Notes under the pieces: generated by a model | What the model saw: only the letters and a program-made list of their open reading frames with translations | What the model was told of the DNA's origin: nothing | Databases searched by the model: none | Shown: positions 1 to 6,639 of the stretch, in pieces | Position numbering within the stretch: the first letter of the stretch is position 1 | Layout: each line of letters opens with the position of its first letter | Program-made: the position numbers and the translations under genes | DNA from: GCA-2746365 sp964651445 | GTDB lineage: Bacteria; Pseudomonadota; Gammaproteobacteria; SZUA-229 | Direction of reading: 5' to 3' | Assembly: GCA_964651445.1 (NCBI GenBank) | Contig: CAZYYW010000077.1 | Coordinates: 1-10,817, forward strand | Length of the DNA: 10,817 nucleotides

Positions 1-18
1 CTAGAGGTTTTTATTGTA

Positions 19-435
19 ATGGCGATTTTTAACCCGCCCGCGTTTTTTAATGTTTTATTCATTGCCATATTGCTGTGCACATTTAATGCCGTGGCATCGA
101 ATGACGACTATTTGAAAATGTTAGAAGGTGAAGCTGAAAACCTACAACTTGATAAAAGTGGGCAGTTAAAAGATAAAGAGAAAAAACGTAAAGGCACTGA
201 AGGCATTACAAAAACGAATTGGTCTTGGGAAGGCGATATGGAAGCCGATGTTTTGCCAACAGGTTTGGCACAGGACGAGTTTGCCAGCATTCTAAAACAA
301 AATTTTTACGGTACTTTTGTTTTCTATCGAAGATTAAATTCTGTTGATCAGGAAACGGTTTATCATCATTATACGCAGAAATCTCCTGCGTTAGAATCTA
401 TTAGAAAAGACATATTGAGTCATTTAAGAAACTAG
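19..435 (+). CDS. Small exported protein of unknown function
   Basis: I do not recognise a named family. The 138-residue product begins with a signal peptide: a short N-terminus, a hydrophobic core at about residues 9-24, and a good signal peptidase I site after AVA at about residue 26. C20 is not in a lipobox because Leu precedes it, so the mature protein is probably soluble in the periplasm. Residues 45-60 are strongly charged and Lys-rich. The C-terminal half (about 80-136) looks like a compact helical domain with the pattern GLAQDEF..IL...FYGTFVFYRRL....ETVYHHY, then IRKDIL near the end. The start is preceded by GAGGT at 4-8, spaced 10 nt. The next gene starts 9 bp after the stop, so the two are almost certainly co-transcribed. 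A TAG at 2-4 may be the stop of a further upstream operon gene. A role linked to the periplasmic rhodanese next door is inferred from position only. Confidence 0.75.
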   Translation: MAIFNPPAFFNVLFIAILLCTFNAVASNDDYLKMLEGEAENLQLDKSGQLKDKEKKRKGTEGITKTNWSWEGDMEADVLPTGLAQDEFASILKQNFYGTFVFYRRLNSVDQETVYHHYTQKSPALESIRKDILSHLRN

Positions 436-444
436 AGGTTTACC

Positions 445-1170
445 ATGAATAAAATATTTTTTAGTGTTATTACCGCAGTGGTTATTGCGGCATCTTTTAA
501 TGTTTACGCAAGAGATGTTACGGTAAAAATTACGAGTGATAAAACGTTTAGCACCGTTAGGGTTGATGGTGAATTAATAAAGGTTTCACGCATTCAGGAT
601 ACGTCACATGTTATCGATGGTTCGTTTGCCAAAACGTCCAGACCTTGTCCGCCTTTTTGCATTACTCCATTGAACATTGATGAGCGTGTAACAACTGTTG
701 CTGAACTTGAAGTAATAAAATTTATGGAAACCATCATGTATCGCGGTGATGGTGTCATAGTTGATGCACGTACGCCGAGTTGGTATAAAAGAGGTACCAT
801 CCCTGGCTCTATCAATATTCCGTTTACCACATTCACAAAAAGTCCTGACGATATAGAGTTGGCAGAAGTTTTTGAAAGCTTGGGTGCTGTCGAGCGAGAT
901 GATGTTAACGCTGTTGTGCGAATGGTTGAAGGTTTGGGTTTTCTAGACGGTGATCAGAAAACAGACAAGTGGGATTTTAGTAATGCCAAAGAGCTATTAT
1001 TATGGTGTAACGGGCCCTGGTGTGAGCAATCACCACGCGCTATTCATGGTTTGATAGAAGCCGGTTATCCTGCGGAAAAACTGCATTATTATCGTGGAGG
1101 AATGCAAATGTGGCAATCACTGGGGCTAACCACAATTCTGCCGAAGGATACTGATTACGCCAATAAATGA
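445..1170 (+). CDS. Periplasmic rhodanese-like domain protein
   Basis: This is a 241-residue single-domain rhodanese-like protein. A signal peptide (hydrophobic about 5-20, cleavage likely after VYA at 20-22) sends it to the periplasm. The rhodanese fold is visible as VIVDAR at 104-109, the IPGSINIPF segment at 119-127, the active-site loop at 187-195 with C188 in the catalytic-Cys position, and the closing YYRGGMQMW at 215-223. Such domains carry sulfane sulfur or act as redox or binding modules; the substrate here cannot be told. Two features are odd. The loop is C188-N-G-P-W-C193, so a second Cys falls where many sulfurtransferases have Arg. A further CPPFC motif (C68, C72) lies in the N-terminal region before the domain. 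GAGGT at 435-439, overlapping the stop of the upstream gene, gives an ideal 5-nt spacing and fixes the start. It is the last gene of its operon. Confidence 0.88.
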   Translation: MNKIFFSVITAVVIAASFNVYARDVTVKITSDKTFSTVRVDGELIKVSRIQDTSHVIDGSFAKTSRPCPPFCITPLNIDERVTTVAELEVIKFMETIMYRGDGVIVDARTPSWYKRGTIPGSINIPFTTFTKSPDDIELAEVFESLGAVERDDVNAVVRMVEGLGFLDGDQKTDKWDFSNAKELLLWCNGPWCEQSPRAIHGLIEAGYPAEKLHYYRGGMQMWQSLGLTTILPKDTDYANK

Positions 1171-1202
1171 TTGATTGTTAAAAGCCAAGTCGCTTCCGAA
1201 TG

Positions 1203-1249
1203 GACAGACATCAAAAAAGCCGCAATCTGCGGCTTTTTTGATGTCTGTC
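1203..1249. terminator. Perfect 22-bp dyad, bidirectional terminator
   Basis: Positions 1203-1224 and 1228-1249 are perfect reverse complements with a 3-nt loop (ATC). The stem core is AAAAAAGCCGCA / TGCGGCTTTTTT, so a GC-rich hairpin with a U-tract forms on either strand. It lies 33 bp after the rhodanese gene and ends that operon, insulating clpB from read-through. The outer 10 bp beyond the A/T tracts also pair, which is longer than a minimal terminator needs. Confidence 0.92.
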
Positions 1250-1300
1250 AGTAGCATATTGTTTTGCCACTCTCGGGCAAATCTCTAGGCGTTGAAAAAA

Positions 1301-1329
1301 CTTGAAAGTATCATTTTTGTCCTCATATA
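1301..1329 (+). promoter_or_regulatory. Heat-shock (sigma32-type) promoter of clpB
   Basis: CTTGAAA at 1301-1307 matches the sigma32 -35 consensus exactly. After a 13-bp spacer comes CCTCATATA at 1321-1329, close to the CCCCATnTA -10 consensus. The site lies about 57 bp before the clpB start and past the upstream terminator. The same bases can also be read as a sigma70 site (TTGAAA, 18 bp, TATATT), so basal vegetative transcription is possible. Heat-shock control is expected for clpB in Proteobacteria; the match here is seen directly. Confidence 0.8.
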
Positions 1330-1385
1330 TTAACTAATCAGACTGACATTTTGCCTGTAAACCGGCTGACATTAAAAGAGATGAT

Positions 1386-3995
1386 ATGATGAGAACAGAC
1401 AAACTAACAACACGTTTCCAAACCGCTTTATCGGATGCGCAGTCGCTAGCGGTCGGTCGTGATCATCAATTTATTGAGGCGCTACATGTCCTGCTGGCGT
1501 TGCTGGAACAAGACAGTAGTACCGTTAGTCAGATATTATCAAGCAGCAATGTAGATGCTAATGTGGTTAAAACAAAACTGCTGGAAGCCATTGAACGCCT
1601 GCCTCAGGTACAGGGGCATGAGGGTGATGTCCAGCTATCCAACGAACTGCTACGTGTGTTAAATCAAACCGATAAACTGGCGCAGCAACGCAATGATCAG
1701 TTCATTTCCAGTGAGTTGTTTTTATTGGCGTTGGTCGATGCCACTTCATCTGCCAGTGAAATATTAAAAACCGCCGGCGCGAATAAAAAACACATTGAAC
1801 AAGCGATTGAAAAAGTGCGCGGTGGAGAAACCGTGGACGATGCAAATGCTGAAGAAAACCGTCAGGCACTGGAAAAGTACACCATTGATTTAAGCGAACG
1901 CGCAGCGCAGGGAAAACTGGATCCGGTGATTGGGCGTGACGAAGAAATTCGCCGCACCATTCAGGTGTTGCAGCGTCGTACCAAAAATAACCCAGTATTA
2001 ATCGGTGAGCCTGGAGTGGGTAAAACTGCAATTATAGAAGGCTTGGCGCAGCGTATTTTAAATGGTGAAGTCCCGGAAGGGCTGAAAGGAAAACGTATTT
2101 TGTCATTGGATATGGGCATGTTGATTGCCGGTGCAAAGTTTCGTGGAGAATTTGAAGAGCGTTTGAAAGCAGTTCTCAAAGACCTATCTCATCAGGAAGG
2201 TCAGGTTATTTTGTTTATTGATGAACTGCATACCATGGTTGGTGCCGGCAAAGCCGAAGGTGCGATGGACGCTGGTAATATGTTAAAACCGGCGCTGGCG
2301 CGTGGCGAATTACACTGTGTGGGTGCAACCACTTTGGATGAGTATCGACAGTACATCGAAAAAGACGCGGCATTGGAACGTCGCTTTCAGAAAGTTCAGG
2401 TGGATGAACCCAGTGTTGAAGACACCGTGGCTATTTTGCGCGGCTTAAAAGAACGTTATGAAATCCATCATAAAGTAGAAATTACCGACCCCGCTATTGT
2501 TGCTGCTGCCACTCTTTCTCATCGTTATATTAGTGGTCGTCAGTTGCCGGATAAGGCCATCGATTTAATTGACGAAGCGGCTAGTCGTATCCGAATGGAA
2601 ATTGACTCCAAACCAGAAGTCATGGATCGTCTTGACCGACGCATCGTACAACTCAAAATTGAACGTGAAGCCCTGAAAAAAGATAAAGACAAAGCCACCG
2701 TGCAACGATTGGAAAATCTTGAACAGGAACTAACCGAACTGGAAAAAGAGTACAGCGATTTCGAAGAACAGTGGACAGCTGAAAAATTGGTGGTGCAAGG
2801 TTCATCAAAATTAAAAGAGCAGTTGGAAGCCGCCAGGCTTGAGCTGGAAGCCGCACATCGCGCGAGTGATCTGGCACGTATGTCCGAATTACAATATGGG
2901 CAGATACCCGCGCTGGAATCGAAGATCGCGCAGATAGCCGAAGCTGAACTGGGGCGTGATCACAAATCGCAGTTGCTGCGTAATAAAGTTGGCAGCGATG
3001 AAGTGGCTGAAATGGTTGCCCGTTGGACCGGTATTCCGGTCAGTAAAATGCTAGAAGGCGAGCAGGAAAAATTACTGCGTATGGAACAAGAAATCGGTAA
3101 ACAGGTGGTTGGTCAGAGCGAGGCAGTAACCGCCGTTTCCAATGCTATTCGTCGCTCACGTGCTGGCTTGTCAGATCCGGGTAAACCCAATGGCTCCTTC
3201 ATGTTTTTTGGTCCTACCGGTGTGGGGAAGACCGAGCTAGCGAAAGCCTTGGCAAACTTTATGTTTGACAGTGGTGATGCCATGATACGGCTAGATATGT
3301 CTGAATACATGGAAAAACATTCAGTCTCGCGACTTATTGGCGCGCCACCGGGTTATGTCGGTTATGAAGAAGGTGGTCATCTAACCGAAGCCGTCAGGCG
3401 CAAACCCTATTCCGTTATTTTGCTTGATGAGATAGAAAAAGCGCATCCCGATGTGTTTAATATTTTATTGCAGGTGCTGGATGATGGCCGTCTTACCGAT
3501 AGTCAGGGACGCACGGTTGATTTCAGGAACACGGTGATTATTATGACTTCTAATCTGGGTTCACAACAAATTCAGGAAATGGCAACAGACAATGATTATG
3601 ACGGCATGAAACAAGTGGTAATGGATATTGTTGCCAATCATTTCAGGCCAGAGTTTATTAATCGTGTTGATGAAACCGTTGTTTTTCATCCTTTAATGAA
3701 AGAGGAGATCAGGGACATCGCAAAAATCCAGTTGCAGCATCTGTCTGCGCGATTACAAGCACAGGATTTTATTATGAAGATTTCGGATAAGGCGATTGAT
3801 CTTCTGGGCGAAGCCGGTTTTGATCCGGTGTACGGAGCACGCCCACTAAAACGTGCAATCCAGCAACACTTAGAAAATCCGTTGGCTCAAATGATATTAA
3901 AAGGTGACTACATGCCGGGTGATGATATCAATATAACCGTCGATGGCTCAAAATTAGCATTTATGCCAGCCGAACCAGCACAGCAGGCGGGGTAA
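1386..3995 (+). CDS. clpB: ATP-dependent protein disaggregase ClpB
   Basis: ClpB is a cytosolic hexameric AAA+ machine that, with DnaK/DnaJ/GrpE, threads aggregated proteins through its pore after heat stress. All parts are present in 869 residues (E. coli: 857): N-terminal Clp-N repeats (about 4-146), NBD1 with Walker A GEPGVGKT (207-214), Walker B ILFIDE (275-280) and arginine-finger region ERRF (331-334), the coiled-coil middle domain (about 410-525), and NBD2 with Walker A GPTGVGKT (609-616), Walker B ILLDE (678-682), pore loop GYVGYEEGG (656-664) and sensor-2 GAR (817-819). The NBD1 pore loop has Phe252 where E. coli has Tyr, keeping an aromatic. Two adjacent ATGs (1386, 1389) are possible starts; the second is better spaced from the GAG at 1378-1380 and would give the usual MR- N-terminus. 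The gene is monocistronic, with the sigma32-type promoter upstream and a repeat-filled gap downstream. There is no sign of truncation. Confidence 0.98.
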   Translation: MMRTDKLTTRFQTALSDAQSLAVGRDHQFIEALHVLLALLEQDSSTVSQILSSSNVDANVVKTKLLEAIERLPQVQGHEGDVQLSNELLRVLNQTDKLAQQRNDQFISSELFLLALVDATSSASEILKTAGANKKHIEQAIEKVRGGETVDDANAEENRQALEKYTIDLSERAAQGKLDPVIGRDEEIRRTIQVLQRRTKNNPVLIGEPGVGKTAIIEGLAQRILNGEVPEGLKGKRILSLDMGMLIAGAKFRGEFEERLKAVLKDLSHQEGQVILFIDELHTMVGAGKAEGAMDAGNMLKPALARGELHCVGATTLDEYRQYIEKDAALERRFQKVQVDEPSVEDTVAILRGLKERYEIHHKVEITDPAIVAAATLSHRYISGRQLPDKAIDLIDEAASRIRMEIDSKPEVMDRLDRRIVQLKIEREALKKDKDKATVQRLENLEQELTELEKEYSDFEEQWTAEKLVVQGSSKLKEQLEAARLELEAAHRASDLARMSELQYGQIPALESKIAQIAEAELGRDHKSQLLRNKVGSDEVAEMVARWTGIPVSKMLEGEQEKLLRMEQEIGKQVVGQSEAVTAVSNAIRRSRAGLSDPGKPNGSFMFFGPTGVGKTELAKALANFMFDSGDAMIRLDMSEYMEKHSVSRLIGAPPGYVGYEEGGHLTEAVRRKPYSVILLDEIEKAHPDVFNILLQVLDDGRLTDSQGRTVDFRNTVIIMTSNLGSQQIQEMATDNDYDGMKQVVMDIVANHFRPEFINRVDETVVFHPLMKEEIRDIAKIQLQHLSARLQAQDFIMKISDKAIDLLGEAGFDPVYGARPLKRAIQQHLENPLAQMILKGDYMPGDDINITVDGSKLAFMPAEPAQQAG
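1821..1835 (+). promoter_or_regulatory. Internal GTG start with SD for short ClpB form
   Basis: Codon 150 of clpB is GTG (1833-1835), preceded by GGTGGAG at 1821-1827 with 5-nt spacing. It lies in the linker after the N-terminal domain, at the place where E. coli clpB starts its N-terminally shortened form (GTG, residue 149). The protein context RGGETVDD aligns with that site. Use of this start is inferred from position and the visible ribosome binding site. The product would be about 720 residues and lack the substrate-binding N-domain. Confidence 0.6.
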
Positions 3996-4061
3996 TTATG
4001 AGGGCGTGTGTCTGTTTGTATGTCGCTTTATGGGCAGTAGCAGACATTAAAGGCTAAAATC

Positions 4062-4095
4062 ATCGTCTGCGAAGAACGCAAAAGACGCGAAAAAA
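4062..4095. repeat. Diverged half copy of the large inverted-repeat arm
   Basis: Positions 4062-4095 match the left arm of the downstream inverted repeat (4225-4258) at 30 of 34 positions without gaps, in direct orientation. Both have the pattern TGCGAAgAACGCAAAA or CGCGAAcAACGCAAAA followed by nACGCGAAAAAA. No matching right arm follows; the REP-like element begins about 20 bp later. It looks like the remains of a second copy, or a solo half. Confidence 0.75.
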
Positions 4096-4114
4096 GCGCA
4101 AAGAAAATATTTCT

Positions 4115-4209
4115 TGTTTCTCGTTCCCATGCTCTGCGTGGGAATGCGTACGGAACTTGCCATTAGCTCAGGTATGCGTTACCACGCGGGAGCGTGGGAA
4201 CGAGAAACA
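4115..4209. repeat. Paired-hairpin REP/MITE-like element
   Basis: The ends 4115-4150 and 4173-4209 form an imperfect inverted repeat of about 36 bp starting TGTTTCTCGTTCCCA. Each arm also folds on itself: 4122-4132 with 4136-4146 around a TCT loop (11 bp, two G-T wobbles), and 4177-4187 with 4192-4202 around a GGGA loop (one mismatch). Two REP-like hairpins in opposite orientation separated by a short unique core (about 4151-4172) is the usual layout of a bacterial interspersed mosaic element. There is no coding capacity, so mobilisation would need a transposase elsewhere (for example a RAYT). Confidence 0.75.
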
Positions 4210-4228
4210 GTCTAAAGATAAAGGATTG

Positions 4229-4315
4229 TCCGCGAACAACGCAAAATACGCGAAAAAAACAGAAAGTAAGATTTTGTTTCTTTTCTTTTTTCACGTATTT
4301 TGCGTTGTTCGCGGA
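4229..4315. repeat. Large inverted repeat, perfect 22-bp arms
   Basis: Positions 4229-4250 and 4294-4315 are perfect reverse complements. Pairing continues inward past one mismatch (4251/4293) through an A-run/T-run to about 4258/4286, giving 29 of 30 paired positions. It extends outward, with a one-base slip, to about 4221/4321 (AAGGA...TCCTT). The loop is AT-rich and short (about 27 nt). It is too short to encode anything, and looks like a small non-autonomous repeat that could also fold as a strong transcript hairpin between the two converging genes. Confidence 0.8.
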
Positions 4316-4364
4316 CTCCTTGTTTTTAAGGTTTTTAATTGCCAACGAATAACAAATAGCAACA

Positions 4365-4384
4365 GACGTCGTTTCCCAGACGTC
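4365..4384 (-). terminator. Possible terminator after the GGDEF-EAL gene
   Basis: GACGTC at 4365-4370 and again at 4379-4384 can pair around an 8-nt loop. Read on the - strand, the hairpin is about 45 bp past the stop of the GGDEF-EAL gene and is followed by a moderately T-rich tract. The stem is only 6 bp and the T-run is broken, so this is a weak candidate. The larger palindromes further on may do the job instead. Confidence 0.3.
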
Positions 4385-4428
4385 CGTTAAGTGTCAAAAG
4401 CGTCCTCCGGATAATGTGGTAATCTTCT

Positions 4429-6411
4429 TTATTGTTTTCCAGCGCGTATCTGTACGGATTTTTTAAGCTCTTCAATTTGCGTACCGAAGCTACTCGGTTC
4501 ATCTAGATAAAAACCCTGTGCGTAATCTATACCGATTTCTTTCAACTGATTCAAGGTGAAAATATTTTCGACATGTTTGGCTACGGTCTCAATATTCAAT
4601 ACCTTGCCGGCTTGGTTGATTGCTGCAACCATCGCCTTGTCGGTGGTGCTGTGTGAAATATTTTTGATAATACTGCCATCTATTTTTAAATAATCGACCG
4701 GCAAGTTTTTTAAATAAGAAAACGAAGAAATACCAGTGCCAAAATCATCGAGTGAAAACTTAATATTGTATTTGTGCAGTGTTGAAATCAAGTTGGCTGT
4801 TTGATTGATGTTTTTTATGGCATCAGCTTCTGATATTTCTAGGCAAATAGCATGGTGAGGAATGTTGTATTTTTTGTATTGTTGAACAACGAAATCTGGA
4901 AACTCGTGATTGGTTAATGAATTGGCTGAAATATTAATAAACAAGCAAATTTTGTGACTTTTTAGTTGTGCAACAAGACTAGAAAGTTGCTTGAAGGTTT
5001 GTTCCAGCACCCAGTAATCGACATCTTTCATCAGGTCAAAGCGTACCGCAGCGGGAATATAACTGCCTGGCGAAATAAGGGTGCCTGCACTATCATTTAA
5101 GCGTAGTAATACCTCATACATGGCGCTGGTCTGTTTTTTGTGTAAGGTGACAATTTTTTGTAAATGCAGCGAAAAGTGCTTGTCACCATCGGTATTATTT
5201 ATGTCTGCTACCCAGCTTAATTCGCGGTGCATTTTTTTTACACTTGCATCATTCAGACCGTGAATATGCACCTGATTACGCCCCATGTCTTTGGCTGCAT
5301 AACAGGCGATATCTGCCTGAGAAAGTGCTTTTTCAATGTTTTCTGTATTATGGTCGATTATTGCTAAACCGATGCTGACGCCGACATGAAACTTTCTGTT
5401 TTTCCAGTTGAATTCATAATTTTTTATTAAACTAACAATGCCTTCAGCAATTTCGATAGCTTTTTCTATCGAGCAACCTTCGAGCAATAAACCAAACTCA
5501 TCGCCACCAATGCGTGCCAGCGTGTCGTGGCTGCGAATGTGATTTTTAATGATGCGGGTGAGCTGAACTAATAGCTCATCACCTGCATTATGACCGCAGG
5601 TATCATTAATGTTTTTAAATTTATCCAGATCGAGAAAGCATACTGCATGATTTATCTGATTATCTTTTGCCGTCTTAAAAGCGTCTGCCAGACGATGGTT
5701 GAATTCCTTACGGTTGACCAGTTTGGTGAGTTCGTCATGTGTTGCTTGAAATTGAATTTCAGAATTTTTTTTGGTGGTTTCTCTGATCACCAACTGCGCA
5801 ATATAGATGGCAATAAAAAAAGCGGCGAGAGAAAGAAATAAAATAATATCGCTGATGATTTTTTGGTATTCAGAAGCATCAAGGAAAATAGTGTGCGCGG
5901 TTTCTTCTTGCAATAAAACCAGCTTGTTTAAACCCGCCAGCATACTATGCCTTGCTTCGTTAGCCATGCGTATACTGCTGTGTATCGTTTCTATGGGTAG
6001 ATCAGATAACATGTTTTCGGCAGCCGTATCGTTTAGCATCTTTGCAATGCGTGTTTGCCGCATTAACTGGTCAAGTAGCTTGGCTTCGCGAGCATTCATA
6101 GGGAATGAGTACAGTTGGTCACGTGCAATCTTGTAACGTAGAGCGTGCTGCGCAAGTATCAGGCGGTATTCATCACGTTCGATAAAATCATCGGTAATAT
6201 ACATTTTAAACAGCGTGTCGCCGCGCAAGCGTATGCTGTCACGCATGGTGTTCGCGGCAGATATTTTAGTGTTGGTTTGTTCTAGTAAGCTGCCCATTTG
6301 CTGGCTGATGGTGCTCATTTGCGAAAGGGAGATAAAGCTGATTAAGCCCATAAGGGCGAGCACACCCGCAAAACCTAAGCCAACGGTTAATTTGATAGGG
6401 TTCTTTTTCAT
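4429..6411 (-). CDS. Membrane GGDEF-EAL cyclic-di-GMP protein
   Basis: This 660-residue inner-membrane protein has the layout of a bifunctional c-di-GMP enzyme. TM1 (about 8-30) and TM2 (about 186-208) flank a helical periplasmic sensor of about 155 residues resembling the four-helix-bundle domain of chemoreceptors. The cyclase domain starts at DELTKLVNR (226-234) and has an intact GGDEF (302-306) and an intact inhibitory RxxD site (R293-D296), so cyclase activity with product inhibition is likely. The EAL domain shows EVL (433-435), N493, LEISE (524-528), DDFGTG (555-560), KID (576-578) and QG (632-633). In the EGVE motif the first Glu is Lys (AKHVE, 611-615), which may impair phosphodiesterase activity. 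The usual YYQPI lead-in is HLQKI. The start follows a purine-rich AGGAAGAG spaced rather far (12 nt). It lies on the same strand as the SDR gene 228 bp upstream and probably has its own promoter. Confidence 0.93.
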   Translation of the reverse strand: MKKNPIKLTVGLGFAGVLALMGLISFISLSQMSTISQQMGSLLEQTNTKISAANTMRDSIRLRGDTLFKMYITDDFIERDEYRLILAQHALRYKIARDQLYSFPMNAREAKLLDQLMRQTRIAKMLNDTAAENMLSDLPIETIHSSIRMANEARHSMLAGLNKLVLLQEETAHTIFLDASEYQKIISDIILFLSLAAFFIAIYIAQLVIRETTKKNSEIQFQATHDELTKLVNRKEFNHRLADAFKTAKDNQINHAVCFLDLDKFKNINDTCGHNAGDELLVQLTRIIKNHIRSHDTLARIGGDEFGLLLEGCSIEKAIEIAEGIVSLIKNYEFNWKNRKFHVGVSIGLAIIDHNTENIEKALSQADIACYAAKDMGRNQVHIHGLNDASVKKMHRELSWVADINNTDGDKHFSLHLQKIVTLHKKQTSAMYEVLLRLNDSAGTLISPGSYIPAAVRFDLMKDVDYWVLEQTFKQLSSLVAQLKSHKICLFINISANSLTNHEFPDFVVQQYKKYNIPHHAICLEISEADAIKNINQTANLISTLHKYNIKFSLDDFGTGISSFSYLKNLPVDYLKIDGSIIKNISHSTTDKAMVAAINQAGKVLNIETVAKHVENIFTLNQLKEIGIDYAQGFYLDEPSSFGTQIEELKKSVQIRAGKQ

Positions 6412-6477
6412 CGTCTGACGAAGCTCTTCCTGAGGTAATAATGGGCTGTTGTGTTGTTTAAACGGTGTCTAAACTAA

Positions 6478-6508
6478 ATAATAGTCTAAAAGATGTGGTT
6501 TTTTGCAA
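6478..6508 (-). promoter_or_regulatory. Possible sigma70 promoter of the GGDEF-EAL gene
   Basis: On the - strand, TTGCAA (6508-6503) is followed after 19 bp by TATTAT (6483-6478), about 66 bp before the start codon. The -10 matches 5 of 6 and the -35 matches 4 of 6, but the spacing is long. An 8-bp palindrome lies directly upstream of it. The call is tentative. Confidence 0.35.
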
Positions 6509-6510
6509 TT

Positions 6511-6530
6511 AGCTATAAAAAATTATAGCT
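6511..6530. repeat. 8-bp AT-rich palindrome, possible operator
   Basis: AGCTATAA (6511-6518) and TTATAGCT (6523-6530) form a perfect inverted repeat around AAAA. It sits between the SDR stop and the GGDEF-EAL start, just upstream of the candidate promoter. It lacks a clean T-tract on the - strand, so an operator or weak hairpin fits better than a terminator. Confidence 0.5.
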
Positions 6531-6566
6531 GATTTGTTGCTAGTCAGAGTAGGTAGTGCAGTGCAG

Positions 6567-6635
6567 TAGAGGAATATAGCCTAGAGAAATATAGTCCTGA
6601 GAAGTAGAGCCAGAGACATAGAGCCAGATAAGTAC
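6567..6635. repeat. Degenerate 14-16 bp tandem repeat
   Basis: Four units and a fading fifth can be aligned at 6567-6581, 6582-6597, 6598-6611, 6612-6625 and 6626-6635. They share a pattern close to TAGAGAAATATAGCC, with TAGAGCC or TATAGCC at each unit end. The array stops about 5 bp past the SDR stop codon at 6640. Stops in the array prevent coding on the + strand. Its function is unknown; replication slippage is the simplest origin. Confidence 0.6.
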
Positions 6636-6639
6636 AAAG

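Larger units (their letters stand above)
3996..4428. other. Gene-free convergent gap filled with palindromic repeats
   Basis: This 433-bp gap separates the converging ends of clpB (+) and the GGDEF-EAL gene (-). It holds, in order, a half copy of a repeat arm (4062-4095), a small hairpin (4101-4115), a paired-hairpin REP-like element (4115-4209), a large inverted repeat (4229-4315), and a GACGTC dyad (4365-4384). Short open frames on both strands here are by-products of the palindromes: they read similar peptides in both directions. The large hairpin, followed by T-runs at 4323-4327 and 4332-4336, may serve as the clpB terminator. Confidence 0.8.

Noticed and set aside
1264..1280. TTGCC/GGCAA dyad upstream of the clpB promoter, considered as a CIRCE-like element
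   Set aside because: Does not fit the CIRCE consensus; only 5 bp and upstream of the promoter.
3998..4057. 19-codon frame starting 2 bp after the clpB stop
   Set aside because: Too short to judge; the start is near a G-rich stretch inside clpB, but the peptide shows no recognisable feature and runs into the repeat region.
4062..4320. CRISPR-like array
   Set aside because: Repeats are inverted and nested, not regularly spaced direct repeats with unique spacers, and no cas genes are near.
4157..4390. Open frames of 60-77 codons on both strands between clpB and the GGDEF-EAL gene
   Set aside because: They lie in the palindromic repeats and read near-identical peptides in both directions (NNAKY, VFCVVRG), which is what an inverted repeat produces; no ribosome sites.
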